Numbered from the stretch's first letter, positions 33,697 to 45,800 are shown. The stretch is DNA of 64,000 bases from Symsagittifera roscoffensis (GCF_963678635.1 NC_087071.1:35643680-35707679), one strand, 5' to 3'. Notes: generated by a model from the sequence alone, not told the origin. A program made the numbers and translations.

Positions 33697-35073
33697 TTGC
33701 TCTCAAATTCAGAGATGACCGACTTTCACCGAGACCACGCGAACCTCGTAAGAAGATACAAGGCGGACTTAAATCTACCGAATTCCCCGATTCGCCCTGA
33801 AAACCACTGTTCAAAGAAACTGCTGCAAATTATGACCGGGGAAGAGAAAGTGCTGTGGGACTTGATCGAGACGATAAAGACGAATCGACCAATGGGCATA
33901 CACGGAGCTTACATGAAAATCTACGCCAAAGATCTAAGCGTTAAGGACGATTTGCTTTTCCTCGATAACAAATTCGTCTTTCCACCTACCATCAGGAGAA
34001 TTTTCAATTTGATGCTCCATGAGACTCATCCAGGACAGTTTGGGATGAAATCACTAGCCGAATACTTGTGCTGGCCGCACATTTATCGAGAAATTTACCA
34101 CCACGGGAGAGCGTGTAGTCAATGCTTAAAAGCTGGTAAGAACATTAAAGTTTTATTAGGGACTCATAATATTTCGAAACTTCCGACGTTGACATTCGCG
34201 AATGAAGAAATCAATCTGGACTTTGCGGGACCGTTAGACACGTTCTGGGATAACAAAAAATACATCCTTCTTTGCATTGACCGCTCTACAAAGTTCCCTT
34301 TGGCCAAAATCGTTAACCTCTACGAAAACACCTCTACGAAAAATGTAATTTCCTTCTTAAACGATTACTGTCATCTTCACGGGTTCCCAAGAAAAATCAG
34401 AGTCGACCATGGGTCATGCTTTTTATCCCATGATTTCAAAAACTTCTGCAAAAAATTCAACATTGAAATTATTTACTGCACAGTCGGCGATCACAGATCC
34501 AATGGGCTAGTGGAAAGATTAGTTTACACGATTAAATCGAAACTACTAGCAATGTCTTTCGAATTACCCAAGCCTTCAATAAACGAGTCGATTGAAAAAA
34601 TTATTTGGAATTTGAGAATCTCGAAGCAATCTGCTATCGGCTGTACCCCATTTGAAAAACATTTTAATAGAGCAGCGAACACTAGGAGGAAAAACCTTAT
34701 GTCCGATATTGACCATTTAGATAAAGGGAAAGCTATCATGTCCAAAGATCGGGCCACTAACTGGGAACTCCACGACAGGGCAGAAGATGGATATCTGGAC
34801 GAGGAAAAGGACAGCATGTCAGACCCAGAAAGCAACCTGCCACTAGCTAGGACGGTCACTACAAATACAAACCCGGACGATAACAAACAAGCTTCAGAAC
34901 CTCTCGCAAAAAGAAAAGCAGTCATGGGAGGTAATTTATATAGAAAGGTCTCTAACAGGAAACATAAGGATCCATATTTTAATCTAGTTAAGAAGGATTT
35001 TATTGACTCTTTAGAACACACCATAACCCTTGACAATCCTTCCCATCAAAAGAAAAATACTCCCTGGGCATAA
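33697..35073 (+). pseudogene. Integrase region of the decayed retrotransposon
   Basis: A 458-codon open frame. A zinc-binding HHCC region reads HETHPGQFGMKSL then CSQCLKAGKN. The core has acidic residues in NLDFAGPLD, IRVDHGSCF and GLVERLVYTI, at DDE-type spacing. The tail is acidic and Ser-rich. It is the best-preserved part of the element, although the upstream frame breaks mean it could not be made as part of a polyprotein. Confidence 0.85.
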
Positions 35074-36303
35074 AAAAAAATAATAGTTAATCAGACACCC
35101 AACGGTCATAAATTTCATACTCATTCGAGTTTAGCTGGAAAAAGGAAACTCTCACCACCGAAGAAAGCAGTATCGCCACCCTCTGGGCATTCGGGACAAG
35201 GCACCTCAGGAGCGATCACTAACAGAGCATGGACTGGTGCACCGACTGTGAGCGTGGCCACTCAAGATTCCTCTCAAATTTCTTCAGGTTCTTCATCCTC
35301 ATTAAATCTAAACTCGTGGGACGGGATAATTGATTATTACTTCGACGATGTGAACAATAATAATATACCTCAGAGCCATCATCCCGAATCTTACCAGGGC
35401 TTAAGTGTTACAGGTACCGTCGACTCCCCACACTCGAGCTCAGAAAGGCCAGTAAACACCGACCTCCGGGGGATCGTTAACATCCCCGACTCAGCCGAAG
35501 CAGAAGGGTCTGAAGACAACAATAAATTTACGACAATCTAGACCACGCAGGAATGTGTCCCAATTCTACGGAAATCGCAGCTTTATCGACGTGGTCCTAG
35601 AAAAGATGACACAGGGGCGTCACCCTCATTATTTACTACCTCCCTTGGCATTCCCAGGGCAACTTTCACGGTCTCATCACCGTCTGATTTATTGACACCA
35701 CTAGCGGAGGCCCCTCCCCGACAAACACTTATTGCGGAAACGACATTAACCTGGTCATGAAAGAATTCTCTCCCGCCGGTCAGACCAGTAAATGAAGCTC
35801 CAATGAAGTTCATCTTCAACAAAAATTCCTCAGGCTCACACTCAGCTTATCAGATCACAAAGGACTCTCCGCACGAGGTAGACAACTGCAGCGAAATTTC
35901 CTCGACTATCGATTCGGAAATGAGGGCTAAACTGGATGATTTTGACAACCAATTTAACTAACTCACGTATTAAATAAATTGAAAAAAATACAAACTTTAC
36001 CCATACCTTACCTTCTGGTTTTATTAGTTATCTGTAGATACAATTGTACATGTTAATGTACATGTTGTGGATTACCGTTAGCTTAGTTTCAATTTAGTTA
36101 GTTGCTGGATTTTGTAAATTTGTAATTCTGTATATTCACCCTGTACATTGTACATTCTCTCTCATTTGTAGAGACTATTTTGCTTCTGTATGTTTACCTT
36201 CATGGCGCAATTCGTAAAATCTTGTTCATTCTCAAAGGGGGAAAAGGGTGTATATAGAGTTATGTAATTAGTATGCAGTTTTATTTTTTTCCCCGGTGGG
36301 AAA
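35074..36303 (+). other. 3' part of the decayed retrotransposon
   Basis: One open stretch at 35248-35541 is Ser/Asn-rich (SSQISSGSSSSLNLNSWDG). It may be the end of the polyprotein or a third frame. From 35990 it is non-coding, with purine-rich AAAGGGGGAAAAGGG near 36236 and GGTGGGAAA just before the LTR, which could serve as the polypurine tract. Confidence 0.5.
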
Positions 36304-36510
36304 TGTTGTGATTTGTTTTAGTATCTTAAATGACCTTCGGTATTTAATTAATACCTGTTATCCAATTTAGTTACGACCATTGGTCGATATGACAAAAGTT
36401 CAGTTGTCTTTTTAACGTTCTTAATTCACATACTTCCTTTTAATAGTTTTAGTCTTTTAAGTTTATGTACAGCAATTGTACATAGATATACAGAATTAGA
36501 ATAGTTTATT
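36304..36510 (+). repeat. 3' LTR of the decayed retrotransposon
   Basis: It matches the 5' LTR from TGTTGTGATTTG to GAATTAGAATAGTT and is followed by ATTGTG. Confidence 0.85.
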
Positions 36511-36516
36511 ATTGTG

Positions 36517-39278
36517 ATACAACTATTGCGGCCGTAATCAGTCAAGCTGTGGTAAATTTGAAGCTAGATGTAGAGTGAGAGCTCGTCCTCACACAGTATT
36601 CTTGACATGGCAAGGGATTGATTACACGATCTGACTATCTCGAAGTGAACGCCTCACCACCGTGCTAAATGGTTACAGGGGGGATTTTCATTATCGAAGA
36701 ATTTCAGCACCAGTGATTGCCAAAAATAGGGCTTATTGGTTATTTAGGTTCCTTGACATGATTTTTACAGGGTCAGATTAGTTGCTCGTATTGAGGTAAA
36801 CAAGTTCAATCAGCTTCCTTGATCGAGAAAAAAACAAGACCAAAAAAAATAAATAGTTTTAGATTAAGTATAATACCTACTTGTAGGTTCTAGTGCATGT
36901 GCAGCAGGTGTCGCTACAAGAACACGATACTTGAACTTAAATACTCTGTTTCCCAAATTTTTGCGAATAGTCTGCTTTTCAGTATCATTTAGCGGCAGCA
37001 TTTTGAATAAGATTTCTTAATTTTTTCAAAATGGTATTTGACACAAAACTACACTCAGTTTGATGGAAAGCGGGCTGGAGTTGACCATTTTTTAACCAAA
37101 GCTTTTGTAGAAGGGCCCTAAAATGATTTTTTTGAACAAAATCAAGTCGCAACTTCACGTCGAAAATTCCTGCTCAATCCAATGAGTGCAGGGGCGTATC
37201 TAGCATTTTCTCGAGGGGGGGGGGGGGGGTGGATTTTCAAAAGTTTTTTTTCGAGTTCTCCCAAAGCATTAAAGAGACCCTGTTTAGGCCGAAAATTCTG
37301 CGCCGCAGTCAAAATTTTTGAAAAACAGGCCAAAAAGGCGTTCTTAGGTACTTTTTGGAAAATTTTGATAAAAATCGCATTTTTTTTCGGCGCGCGCTCC
37401 CCAATCAAAATTAGTATATATTGGCGCCAAAGGCGCCTTTAGAAAATTTTTAGGGTCGGTCGGCCAAAAATCTATTTTTCAAAAATTACCAAAAAAAAAA
37501 GTACACTTTGGGTTGGCAGGGGGTCGAATCCCTGAGGGGAGAATTGGCCCCCCCGCCCCTCCCCCTAAATCCGCCCCTGAATGAGTGGACAATGATACAG
37601 GTTTTCGGCGTATTGAGAATAGACAAAATACACGCATTTTTAATAATTCACAAATAAATTGTTTTAAATATAATAAAGTTTTTGCTTAAGTCTTCCTTCA
37701 TCAGTAGCCCTCATTCTCTCCAGTTATTATCATAATCCAGTATTTTTCGTACACCTTTCGAAATTAAGTAAAAATAATGCATTTGATCAAATTGTTGAAC
37801 GAATTCATGCGGTCAAAAATAGATCCCATAAACCTACAAAGAACCCATGAAAAATAATGAAGAATTAAATGCTTGTACTCAGGGTGGTTTTTCTGTCATA
37901 TTGCATTTTTTAAATTGACATTTTTTGAGGGGATTTTTGCACAATCTAGAAAAAAGCCTAATACTTTGAGCTCAAAAACTGAAAAACAAAATCCCAAATG
38001 TGGTTATCTTTTAAAAAAAAAACATTTTCAAATTTAAATCACAAATCACCTGCAATATGTGCTAAATTTTTCTTAACGCATAGTGTAAGCAGCAAATTAA
38101 TCAACTCGTTAATCCCTCCAAACTGATTTGAGGCGATAAAAGACCTAAATAACGGATTACTGGACAATAAACGACACTAAAGGACATTGAAATTACTTGT
38201 GGGATAGAGTATCTTTTTTAATATAACGGCTCAACCAAAAACTTTTGCAGAAACATAAAATTTTAATCAAAACATTGATTTGTTTACAAAAAGCGAAGCT
38301 TGGGAAAAACGTTTAAACAGTAGTTCATATTGATTTTGCAACAAAAATTGTAGGCAACCTTCCCATGTACTTTTATGTCCATGTTCAGTATATATATTCA
38401 AGTCCGCTGCCAACAAAATCTACTTCTGCGAAAATATGAAATGTTAACTTGCAGAGAAAAGAAAAATTTTATTGCAGATCATTTCCACTTGTTTTCGAAA
38501 AGTTTCGTTTGACGAAATCTAACAAGGGTTTCAACTTTCCTAAGGAAATTAATGGAATATTTGTGCTTGAGGTGATTTTTTTTTCTTCAGACAAATTTCG
38601 ACTTTTTAACTAGCCATTTTTATTGGAATTTTTTCATACCATTCAAAAAAAGTATTGTTTTCCTGAGCTTAAATTTGAAAAAAAGTTCACTTGGGATCTT
38701 TTTTTATAGAATAAAGGGGATTTAAAAAAATTTGCCAACTTAGGAAAATTAACGCGCGATGTATTTCGCGCTATTAACGGAGAATTAATCCGTCTTAGAA
38801 ATTGTTCTAAATTGATTGAAGGAAGCTTAGCTGCCAAAATTGATTTGATACTAGGAGCAAAATTTATCACGTGTTTTTTATATGGCGTGTGGGGGGATGT
38901 TTTTTACATAAAAGAACTCAAATTAAAAAAACCATTTTACTTTTGTTACTTTTATTTTTTTCATGTTATTGCAGCTCCATAGACCTTATAAGGCAGTCGA
39001 AACATTCAAGGGTTAGCTCTGATACGATTAGTTTATTAGTTCATTATGTCGATCATTACAAAAAAAATGAAACAACCGTCTACAATTAAGTCTACCAAAA
39101 AGCAGTTCACTCTTTCTTATTTTCAGACTGCGTTTCCGCGTAAACAGTTTTTTAACACAGGAAAGAACTGCAAAGATGAAAATCCAAACAATAAGAAAAA
39201 AAACGAAAAAAAAATCCTTTCCATTTAAAGTAAGCTCTTGGATTAAGCATCGTTTTTAAGACGCGTTTCCATTGTAAC
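36517..39278. other. Channel intron, no firm exon
   Basis: This stretch was searched for the missing S1 exon without success. The minus strand has a 45-codon ORF at 37001-36864 (MLPLNDTEKQTIRKNLGNRV onward) with mixed composition and a GTAGGT donor-like site inside it, of unknown meaning. The hAT-like MITE at 37189 is listed separately. The rest is AT-rich. Confidence 0.45.
37189..37579 (-). mobile_element. hAT-like MITE, copy 3 (inverted)
   Basis: The 391-bp element is flanked by the 8-bp duplication AATGAGTG (37181-37188 and 37580-37587). Ends are CAGGGGCGTATCTAG and CTAAATCCGCCCCTG. The internal blocks match copy 1 in reverse orientation. Confidence 0.9.
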
Positions 39279-39478
39279 NNNNNNNNNNNNNNNNNNNNNN
39301 NNNNNNNNNNNNNNNNNNNNNNNNNNNNNNNNNNNNNNNNNNNNNNNNNNNNNNNNNNNNNNNNNNNNNNNNNNNNNNNNNNNNNNNNNNNNNNNNNNNN
39401 NNNNNNNNNNNNNNNNNNNNNNNNNNNNNNNNNNNNNNNNNNNNNNNNNNNNNNNNNNNNNNNNNNNNNNNNNNNNNN
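39279..39478. other. Assembly gap, 200 N
   Basis: Exactly 200 N, so the true length is unknown. It lies at the edge of the 109-bp tandem array, which probably caused the assembly break, and in the intron where the missing S1 exon should be. Confidence 0.98.
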
Positions 39479-42400
39479 TTACACTGAAATGTGGTATGTG
39501 ATGCATAGTTTGACTCAGAGCCATTTAATTTTGAAAAAGGATTAAAAATTAATTTATTAATCTAAATATTACGCTTTTAACTTACACTGAAATGTGGTAC
39601 GTGATGCATAGTTTTCCACTGGGTCTCTCGAGGAAGTTGTACACTTTGGTCTGTTCACTAATTACTAATATTTAGATTGTGTACGTTAACTTACACTGAG
39701 ATGTGGTACGTGATGCATAGTTTTCCACTGAGTCTCTCGAGGAAGTTGTACACTTTGGTCTGTTCACTAATTACTAATATTTAGATTGTGTTCGTTAACT
39801 TACACTGAGATGTGGTACGTGATGCATAGTTTTCCACTGGGTCTCTCGAGGAAGTTGTACACTTTGGTCTGTTCACTAATTACTAATATTTAGATTGTGT
39901 TCGTTAACTTACACTGAGATGTGGTACGTGATGCATAGTTTTCCACTGGGTCTCTCGAGGAAGTTGTACACTTTGGTCTGTTCACTAATTACTAATATTT
40001 AGATTGTGTTCGTTAACTTACGCTGAGATGTGGTACGTGATGCATAGTTTTCCACTGGGTCTCTCGAGGAAGTTGTACACTTTGGTCTGTTCACTAATTA
40101 CTAATATTTAGATTGTGTTCGTTAACTTACACTGAGATGTGGTACGTGATGCATAGTTTTCCACTGGGTCTCTCGAGGAAGTTGTACACTTTGGTCTGTT
40201 CACTAATTACTAATATTTAGATTGTGTTCGTTAACTTACACTGAGATGTGGTACGTGATGCATAGTTTTCCACTGGGTCTCTCGAGGAAGTTGTACACTT
40301 TGGTCTGTTCACTAATTACTAATATTTAGATTGTGTTCGTTAACTTACACTGAGATGTGGTACGTGATGCATAGTTTTCCACTGGGTCTCTCGAGGAAGT
40401 TGTACACTTTGGTCTGTTCACTAATTACTAATATTTAGATTGTGTTCGTTAACTTACACTGAGATGTGGTACGTGATGCATAGTTTTCCACTGGGTCTCT
40501 CGAGGAAGTTGTACACTTTGGTCTGTTCACTAATTACTAATATTTAGATTGTGTTCGTTAACTTACACTGAGATGTGGTACGTGATGCATAGTTTTCCAC
40601 TGGGTCTCTCGAGGAAGTTGTACACTTTGGTCTGTTCACTAATTACTAATATTTAGATTGTGTTCATTAACTTACACTGAGATGTGGTACGTGATGCATA
40701 GTTTTCCACTGGGTCTCTCGAGGAAGTTGTACACTTTGGTCTGTTCACTAATTACTAATATTTAGATTGTGTACGTTAACTTACACTGAGATGTGGTACG
40801 TGATGCATAGTTTTCCACTGAGTCTCTCGAGGAAGTTGTACACTTTGGTCTGTTCACTAATTACTAATATTTAGATTGTGTTCGTTAACTTACACTGAGA
40901 TGTGGTACGTGATGCATAGTTTTCCACTGGGTCTCTCGAGGAAGTTGTACACTTTGGTCTGTTCACTAATTACTAATATTTAGATTGTGTTCGTTAACTT
41001 ACACTGAGATGTGGTACGTGATGCATAGTTTTCCACTGGGTCTCTCGAGGAAGTTGTACACTTTGGTCTGTTCACTAATTACTAATATTTAGATTGTGTT
41101 CGTTAACTTACGCTGAGATGTGGTACGTGATGCATAGTTTTCCACTGGGTCTCTCGAGGAAGTTGTACACTTTGGTCTGTTCACTAATTACTAATATTTA
41201 GATTGTGTTCGTTAACTTACACTGAGATGTGGTACGTGATGCATAGTTTTCCACTGGGTCTCTCGAGGAAGTTGTACACTTTGGTCTGTTCACTAATTAC
41301 TAATATTTAGATTGTGTTCGTTAACTTACACTGAGATGTGGTACGTGATGCATAGTTTTCCACTGGGTCTCTCGAGGAAGTTGTACACTTTGGTCTGTTC
41401 ACTAATTACTAATATTTAGATTGTGTTCGTTAACTTACACTGAGATGTGGTACGTGATGCATAGTTTTCCACTGGGTCTCTCGAGGAAGTTGTACACTTT
41501 GGTCTGTTCACTAATTACTAATATTTAGATTGTGTTCGTTAACTTACACTGAGATGTGGTACGTGATGCATAGTTTTCCACTGGGTCTCTCGAGGAAGTT
41601 GTACACTTTGGTCTGTTCACTAATTACTAATATTTAGATTGTGTTCGTTAACTTACACTGAGATGTGGTACGTGATGCATAGTTTTCCACTGGGTCTCTC
41701 GAGGAAGTTGTACACTTTGGTCTGTTCACTAATTACTAATATTTAGATTGTGTTCATTAACTTACACTGAGATGTGGTACGTGATGCATAGTTTTCCACT
41801 GGGTCTCTCGAGGAAGTTGTACACTTTGGACTGTTCACTAATTACTAATATTTAGATTGTGTTCGTTAACTTACACTGAGATGTGGTACGTGATGCATAG
41901 TTTTCCACTGGGTCTCTCGAGGAAGTTGTACATTTTGGTCTGTTCACTAATTACTAATATTTAGATTGTGTTCGTTAACTTACACTGAGATGTGGTACGT
42001 GATGCATAGTTTTCCACTGGGTCTCTCGAGGAAGTTGTACACTTTGGTCTGTTCACTAATTACTAATATTTAGATTGTGTTCGTTAACTTACACTGAGAT
42101 GTGGTACGTGATGCATAGTTTTCCACTGGGTCTCTCGAGGAAGTTGTACACTTTGGTCTGTTCACTAATTACTAATATTTAGATTGTGTTCGTTAACTTA
42201 CACTGAGATGTGGTACGTGATGCATAGTTTTCCACTGGGTCTCTCGAGGAAGTTGTACACTTTGGTCTGTTCACTAATTACTAATATTTAGATTGTGTTC
42301 GTTAACTTACACTGAGATGTGGTACGTGATGCATAGTTTTCCACTGGGTCTCTCGAGGAAGTTGTACACTTTGGTCTGTTCACTAATTACTAATATTTAG

Positions 42401-43032
42401 ATTGTGTTCGTTAACTTACACTGAGATGTGGTACGTGATGCATAGTTTTCCACTGGGTCTCTCGAGGAAGTTGTACACTTTGGTCTGTTCACTAATTACT
42501 AATATTTAGATTGTGTTCGTTAACTTACACTGAGATGTGGTACGTGATGCATAGTTTTCCACTGGGTCTCTCGAGGAAGTTGTACACTTTGGTCTGTTCA
42601 CTAATTACTAATATTTAGATTGTGTTCGTTAACTTACACTGAAATGTGGTACGTGATGCATAATTTGCCACTGGGTCTCTCGAGGAAGTTGTACACTTTG
42701 GTCTGTTCACTAATTACTAATATTTAGATTGTGTTCGTTAACTTACACTGAGATGTGGTACGTGATGCATAGTTTTCCACTGGGTCTCTCGAGGAAGTTG
42801 TACACTTTGGTCTGTTCACTAATTACTAATATTTAGATTGTGTTCGTTAACTTACACTGAGATGTGGTACGTGATGCATAGTTTTCCACTGGGTCTCTCG
42901 AGGAAGTTGTACACTTTGGTCTGTTCACTAATTACTAATATTTAGATTGTGTTCGTTAACTTACACTGAAATGTGGTACGTGATGCATAATTTGCCACTG
43001 GGTCTCTCGAGGAAGTTGTACACTTTGGTCTG
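39479..43032. repeat. 109-bp tandem array derived from the channel's pre-S1 exon
   Basis: From 39582 the unit repeats at exactly 109 bp, 31 full units with no indel, into a 32nd that is the real exon (42961-43032). A diverged partial unit lies at 39479. Read on the minus strand each unit has TTAGTGAACAG, then 68 nt encoding [20 protein letters not shown] plus S and two bases, then the donor GTAAGT and 35-36 nt of intron. Variants recur 1,090 bp apart (39683 with 40773, 40019 with 41109, 40663 with 41753), so ten units were duplicated as a block. Confidence 0.97.
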
Positions 43033-43157
43033 GAAGGACTTCTTGCTCCTCTTCAGCACCATGTTCTCACTGTCCTCTATCAACTTGGCCACACTGTACA
43101 GTCTGGTCACAGAGGGGGCCACTGAGGGACGGTGCGACACACTCACGTTCACGGAGA
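42965..43157 (-). CDS. KCNQ1-like: KCNQ1-like exon, N-terminus and start of S1
   Basis: The acceptor is TTGTTTTGTAG and the donor GTAAGT. The 193-nt exon has two leading and two trailing bases. It reads SVNVSVSHRPSVAPSVTRLY, then EDSENMVLKRSKKSFQTK, then [19 protein letters not shown]. Human KCNQ1 has [20 protein letters not shown] at the entry to S1. The Trp of PTGW is missing here (PSGK). The 3' half of this exon, with its splice donor, is the source of the tandem array that follows it. Confidence 0.94.
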
Positions 43158-43189
43158 CTACAAAACAAGTGATAACTAGTCAATAACAA

Positions 43190-43730
43190 ATATTATGACT
43201 ACTATTAGTATTAATATTATTATTATTAATATTATATTATTATAATAATTATTATGATTTTTGTTAATATTATTATGATTATTATGATTATTGTTATTAT
43301 TATTATGATTTTTATTTTTGTTATTATTATGATTATTATTATGATTATTATTATGATTATTATTACAATTATGATTACTATTATGATTATGATTATTATT
43401 ATGATTATTTTAATTATTATGATTATTATTATTATGATTATTATGATTGTTATTATGATTATTATTATGATTATTATGATTATTGTTATTATGATTATGA
43501 TTATTATTTTTGTTATTATTATGATTATTATTATGATTATTATTATGATTATTATAACAATTATGATTACTATTATGATTATGATTATTATTATGATTAT
43601 TATTATGATTATTATGATTATTATGATTATTATTTTGATTATTATTATTATTATGATTATTATTATTATTATTATTGCGATTAATACTATGATGATTGTT
43701 ATCAAATATTATTATTACTAGCTTATTACA
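43190..43730. repeat. ATT/ATG microsatellite with internal duplication
   Basis: About 540 bp of (ATT)n with regular ATG and occasional ACA or TTT units. A block of about 200 bp (TTTTTGTTATTATTATGATT onward) occurs twice, near 43310 and 43510, so the tract grew by larger duplications as well as slippage. Long open frames of Ile or Asn on both strands are by-products. It ends 33 bp from the acceptor of the pre-S1 exon. Confidence 0.95.
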
Positions 43731-45464
43731 AATCATTTTGCCAACTCAACTCCAAAAAAAAAAAGTAGAACTAAGATAGCTGGTTGCTGTACAACTAATT
43801 TTTTATTTTTAACATTTATCTTTTTACTTTTAACAAAACTGAACTGAAATTGTGAATGTGAAAACCAATATTTGAGGAAACTTCAGTAGAATTTACTTTT
43901 TCTTGCCATGGGAAACCTTAGAGCTCGAAACATTATACAGTTTTCTCTGAAATTTTTGGTTTTACGGCAAGCAAAACTCATATGATAGTTGCTGATAGCA
44001 ACCTTGTGACAAAGTTTTTTCGGAGCAAACTTTGTGACAATCTTTATTTGAATTTTTTGAAGATTTTAATTAAATTTGCTCCGAAAAAAAAACTTTTTTT
44101 TGAAGAATAAAGATTTTGATCTACCTATGTTTTCACTGAGCTCGATCGAGCTCGAGAATTTTTCTATTTTCTCGGCCAAAATCAGGAATGTTTCCACTGT
44201 GTTTGACCTATTTTTCTACTTTCTAGACCAAACTCAGGAACGTTTCAACTTCTGTTAAAAACTATCATTTCGATCACCGAAAACTGACTGATTAAAAAAA
44301 CCCACACCGAACAAAAATATTATGATTTTTTGGAAGACGGAACAATAATTTGCTAGAATGGTTTGATAATATCTAAAACTGCACTAAAATCTCACTCATC
44401 ATTTTACCTTTTTCTCCTTTTTTAGACTTGTAAATTACACAGAAAAAAGTGCTGACCAATTTGACAACTGAGAACTACTTTAGAGATTTTTTTTGGAATC
44501 TGAGTAGGCAGCTAAGTGCGGTTTTATTACAATGTCACACTTGACCTTTAGCGAGCTTTCCCCAAGGTATAACCGGGAAGAAAAACCACAACCTACGCAT
44601 TAGTTCCCATCGCCCTCTAGGATGTGGTTAGAACAAATACAATTCCAATTAACCTTATTGATGAAAAAATATATATCTGATACATTTCTCCACCAAAGCT
44701 AAAAAAAATTATGGGGTTTGACTTTCTCGACTAAATTATGGTATCCGCAGTTTGCGTTGAACAATGCAATTTATTCAGTTTTGATGATCAGTTGTACTGA
44801 CAAACTCAAAATTCAAAACAACTTAACATCTCTTATAATGAATTTAAAAAAAGTGTTGTTGGTGCTCAAAAAAATATGAAGCGTTTTTTCTGTCAAAAAA
44901 GTTGATAATTCAGCAAAAAAATTTTGCTTAATTTTGGTACTAGATATACTTCGACTAATTTTAAAACAAACAGCGCAAGGGAAAAAGCATTTTTTGTTCC
45001 ACTTATAAGAAAATGAGTGAAGTTTCCTATTACTGTTTTCAGAGCTAGATATCAACTCGTAGAATTTTCAACTGGCACTTTCCTGTGAAAATTTGAAATC
45101 CAGTCTATTGACCAGTGGATGGTTATTATCTAAGGCTACTATGATAACAAACAAACAAACAAAAAATAAATGTAGAAAGATATGAGCGAAACATCTGCAA
45201 AAAAGCCTTAAAGCATTGCACACAAATTAGAAGCAAAAAATGGAGCAAGAGCTGGGACGTACAAAAATATACAAATTAGGTCTGGAAAAAAGTATTGACC
45301 GACAATGAAGTTCTAAATGAGGACAAACAGAAAAAGAATCATTTGTCTTCCTGATTGAGCCAACTGTCCAGCTGGCGTATGGACTTACACATCGTCTAAT
45401 AATAAACACCAGGAGCTTCAACCAGGAGGTAACACACATGCTACTACCCGGGCCGAGATCCCGC
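43731..45464. other. Intron, no firm gene
   Basis: AT-rich. 44130-44250 holds a few CTCGAG/CTCGACC-type repeats like those at 9420-10060. Near 45358-45428 the plus strand reads LAYGLTHRLIINTRSFNQE between CCAG and GTAACA, an isolated exon-like stretch I cannot place. Confidence 0.4.
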
Positions 45465-45800
45465 TCAAAAACCGCTCAGGATATGAACGGTTTGAGCGGT
45501 TTTCCAGCAAGATTTGAGCGGTTTGGGCGATTTTTTTTTTTGGAAGAACCGCTCAAACCACTCAAATCTTGTTTGAGAAAACACACAAAAACCGCTCATT
45601 TCTTACGGTGATTTTGGAACGGTTTTTCAAGCAGGATTTGAGCGTTTTTTTTCAGATAAACTACTCAAAACAGTTCAAATCTTGAGCGGCTTTTGAGCGG
45701 TATTTTTAATAAACCGTTCAATCCGCTCAAACTGCTCATTTTGAAGCAAGATTTTGAGCGCAATCGTCTAAAAAACCGCCCAAACCGCTTAAATCTTGCT
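45465..45800. repeat. GAGCGGTTT short repeat
   Basis: About fifteen copies of AACCGCTCAAA or its reverse complement, in both orientations, are separated by AAATCTTG blocks. The two orientations give the stretch strong self-pairing potential. Confidence 0.7.

Larger units (their letters stand above)
31287..36510 (+). mobile_element. Decayed Ty3/gypsy LTR retrotransposon
   Basis: About 5.2 kb bounded by LTRs of about 207 bp and flanked by ATTGTG (31281-31286 and 36511-36516), a likely target duplication. The LTRs differ at about 8 of 203 aligned bases, so the insertion is older than the one at 50062. I see no Gag or zinc knuckle. What remains is a reverse transcriptase start, a broken catalytic region, RNase H and integrase. 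It lies in the channel's largest visible intron, antisense to it. Confidence 0.9.

Noticed and set aside
34524-35036. 170-codon antisense ORF within the integrase region
   Set aside because: It mirrors a real integrase frame and has no start context or motifs of its own.
39582-43032. CRISPR-like regular repeat spacing
   Set aside because: The whole 109-bp unit is repeated, including the would-be spacer, and it carries a eukaryotic exon and splice site.
43232-43736. Long poly-Ile and poly-Asn open frames on both strands
   Set aside because: They are by-products of the ATT/ATG microsatellite; no stop can arise in those frames.
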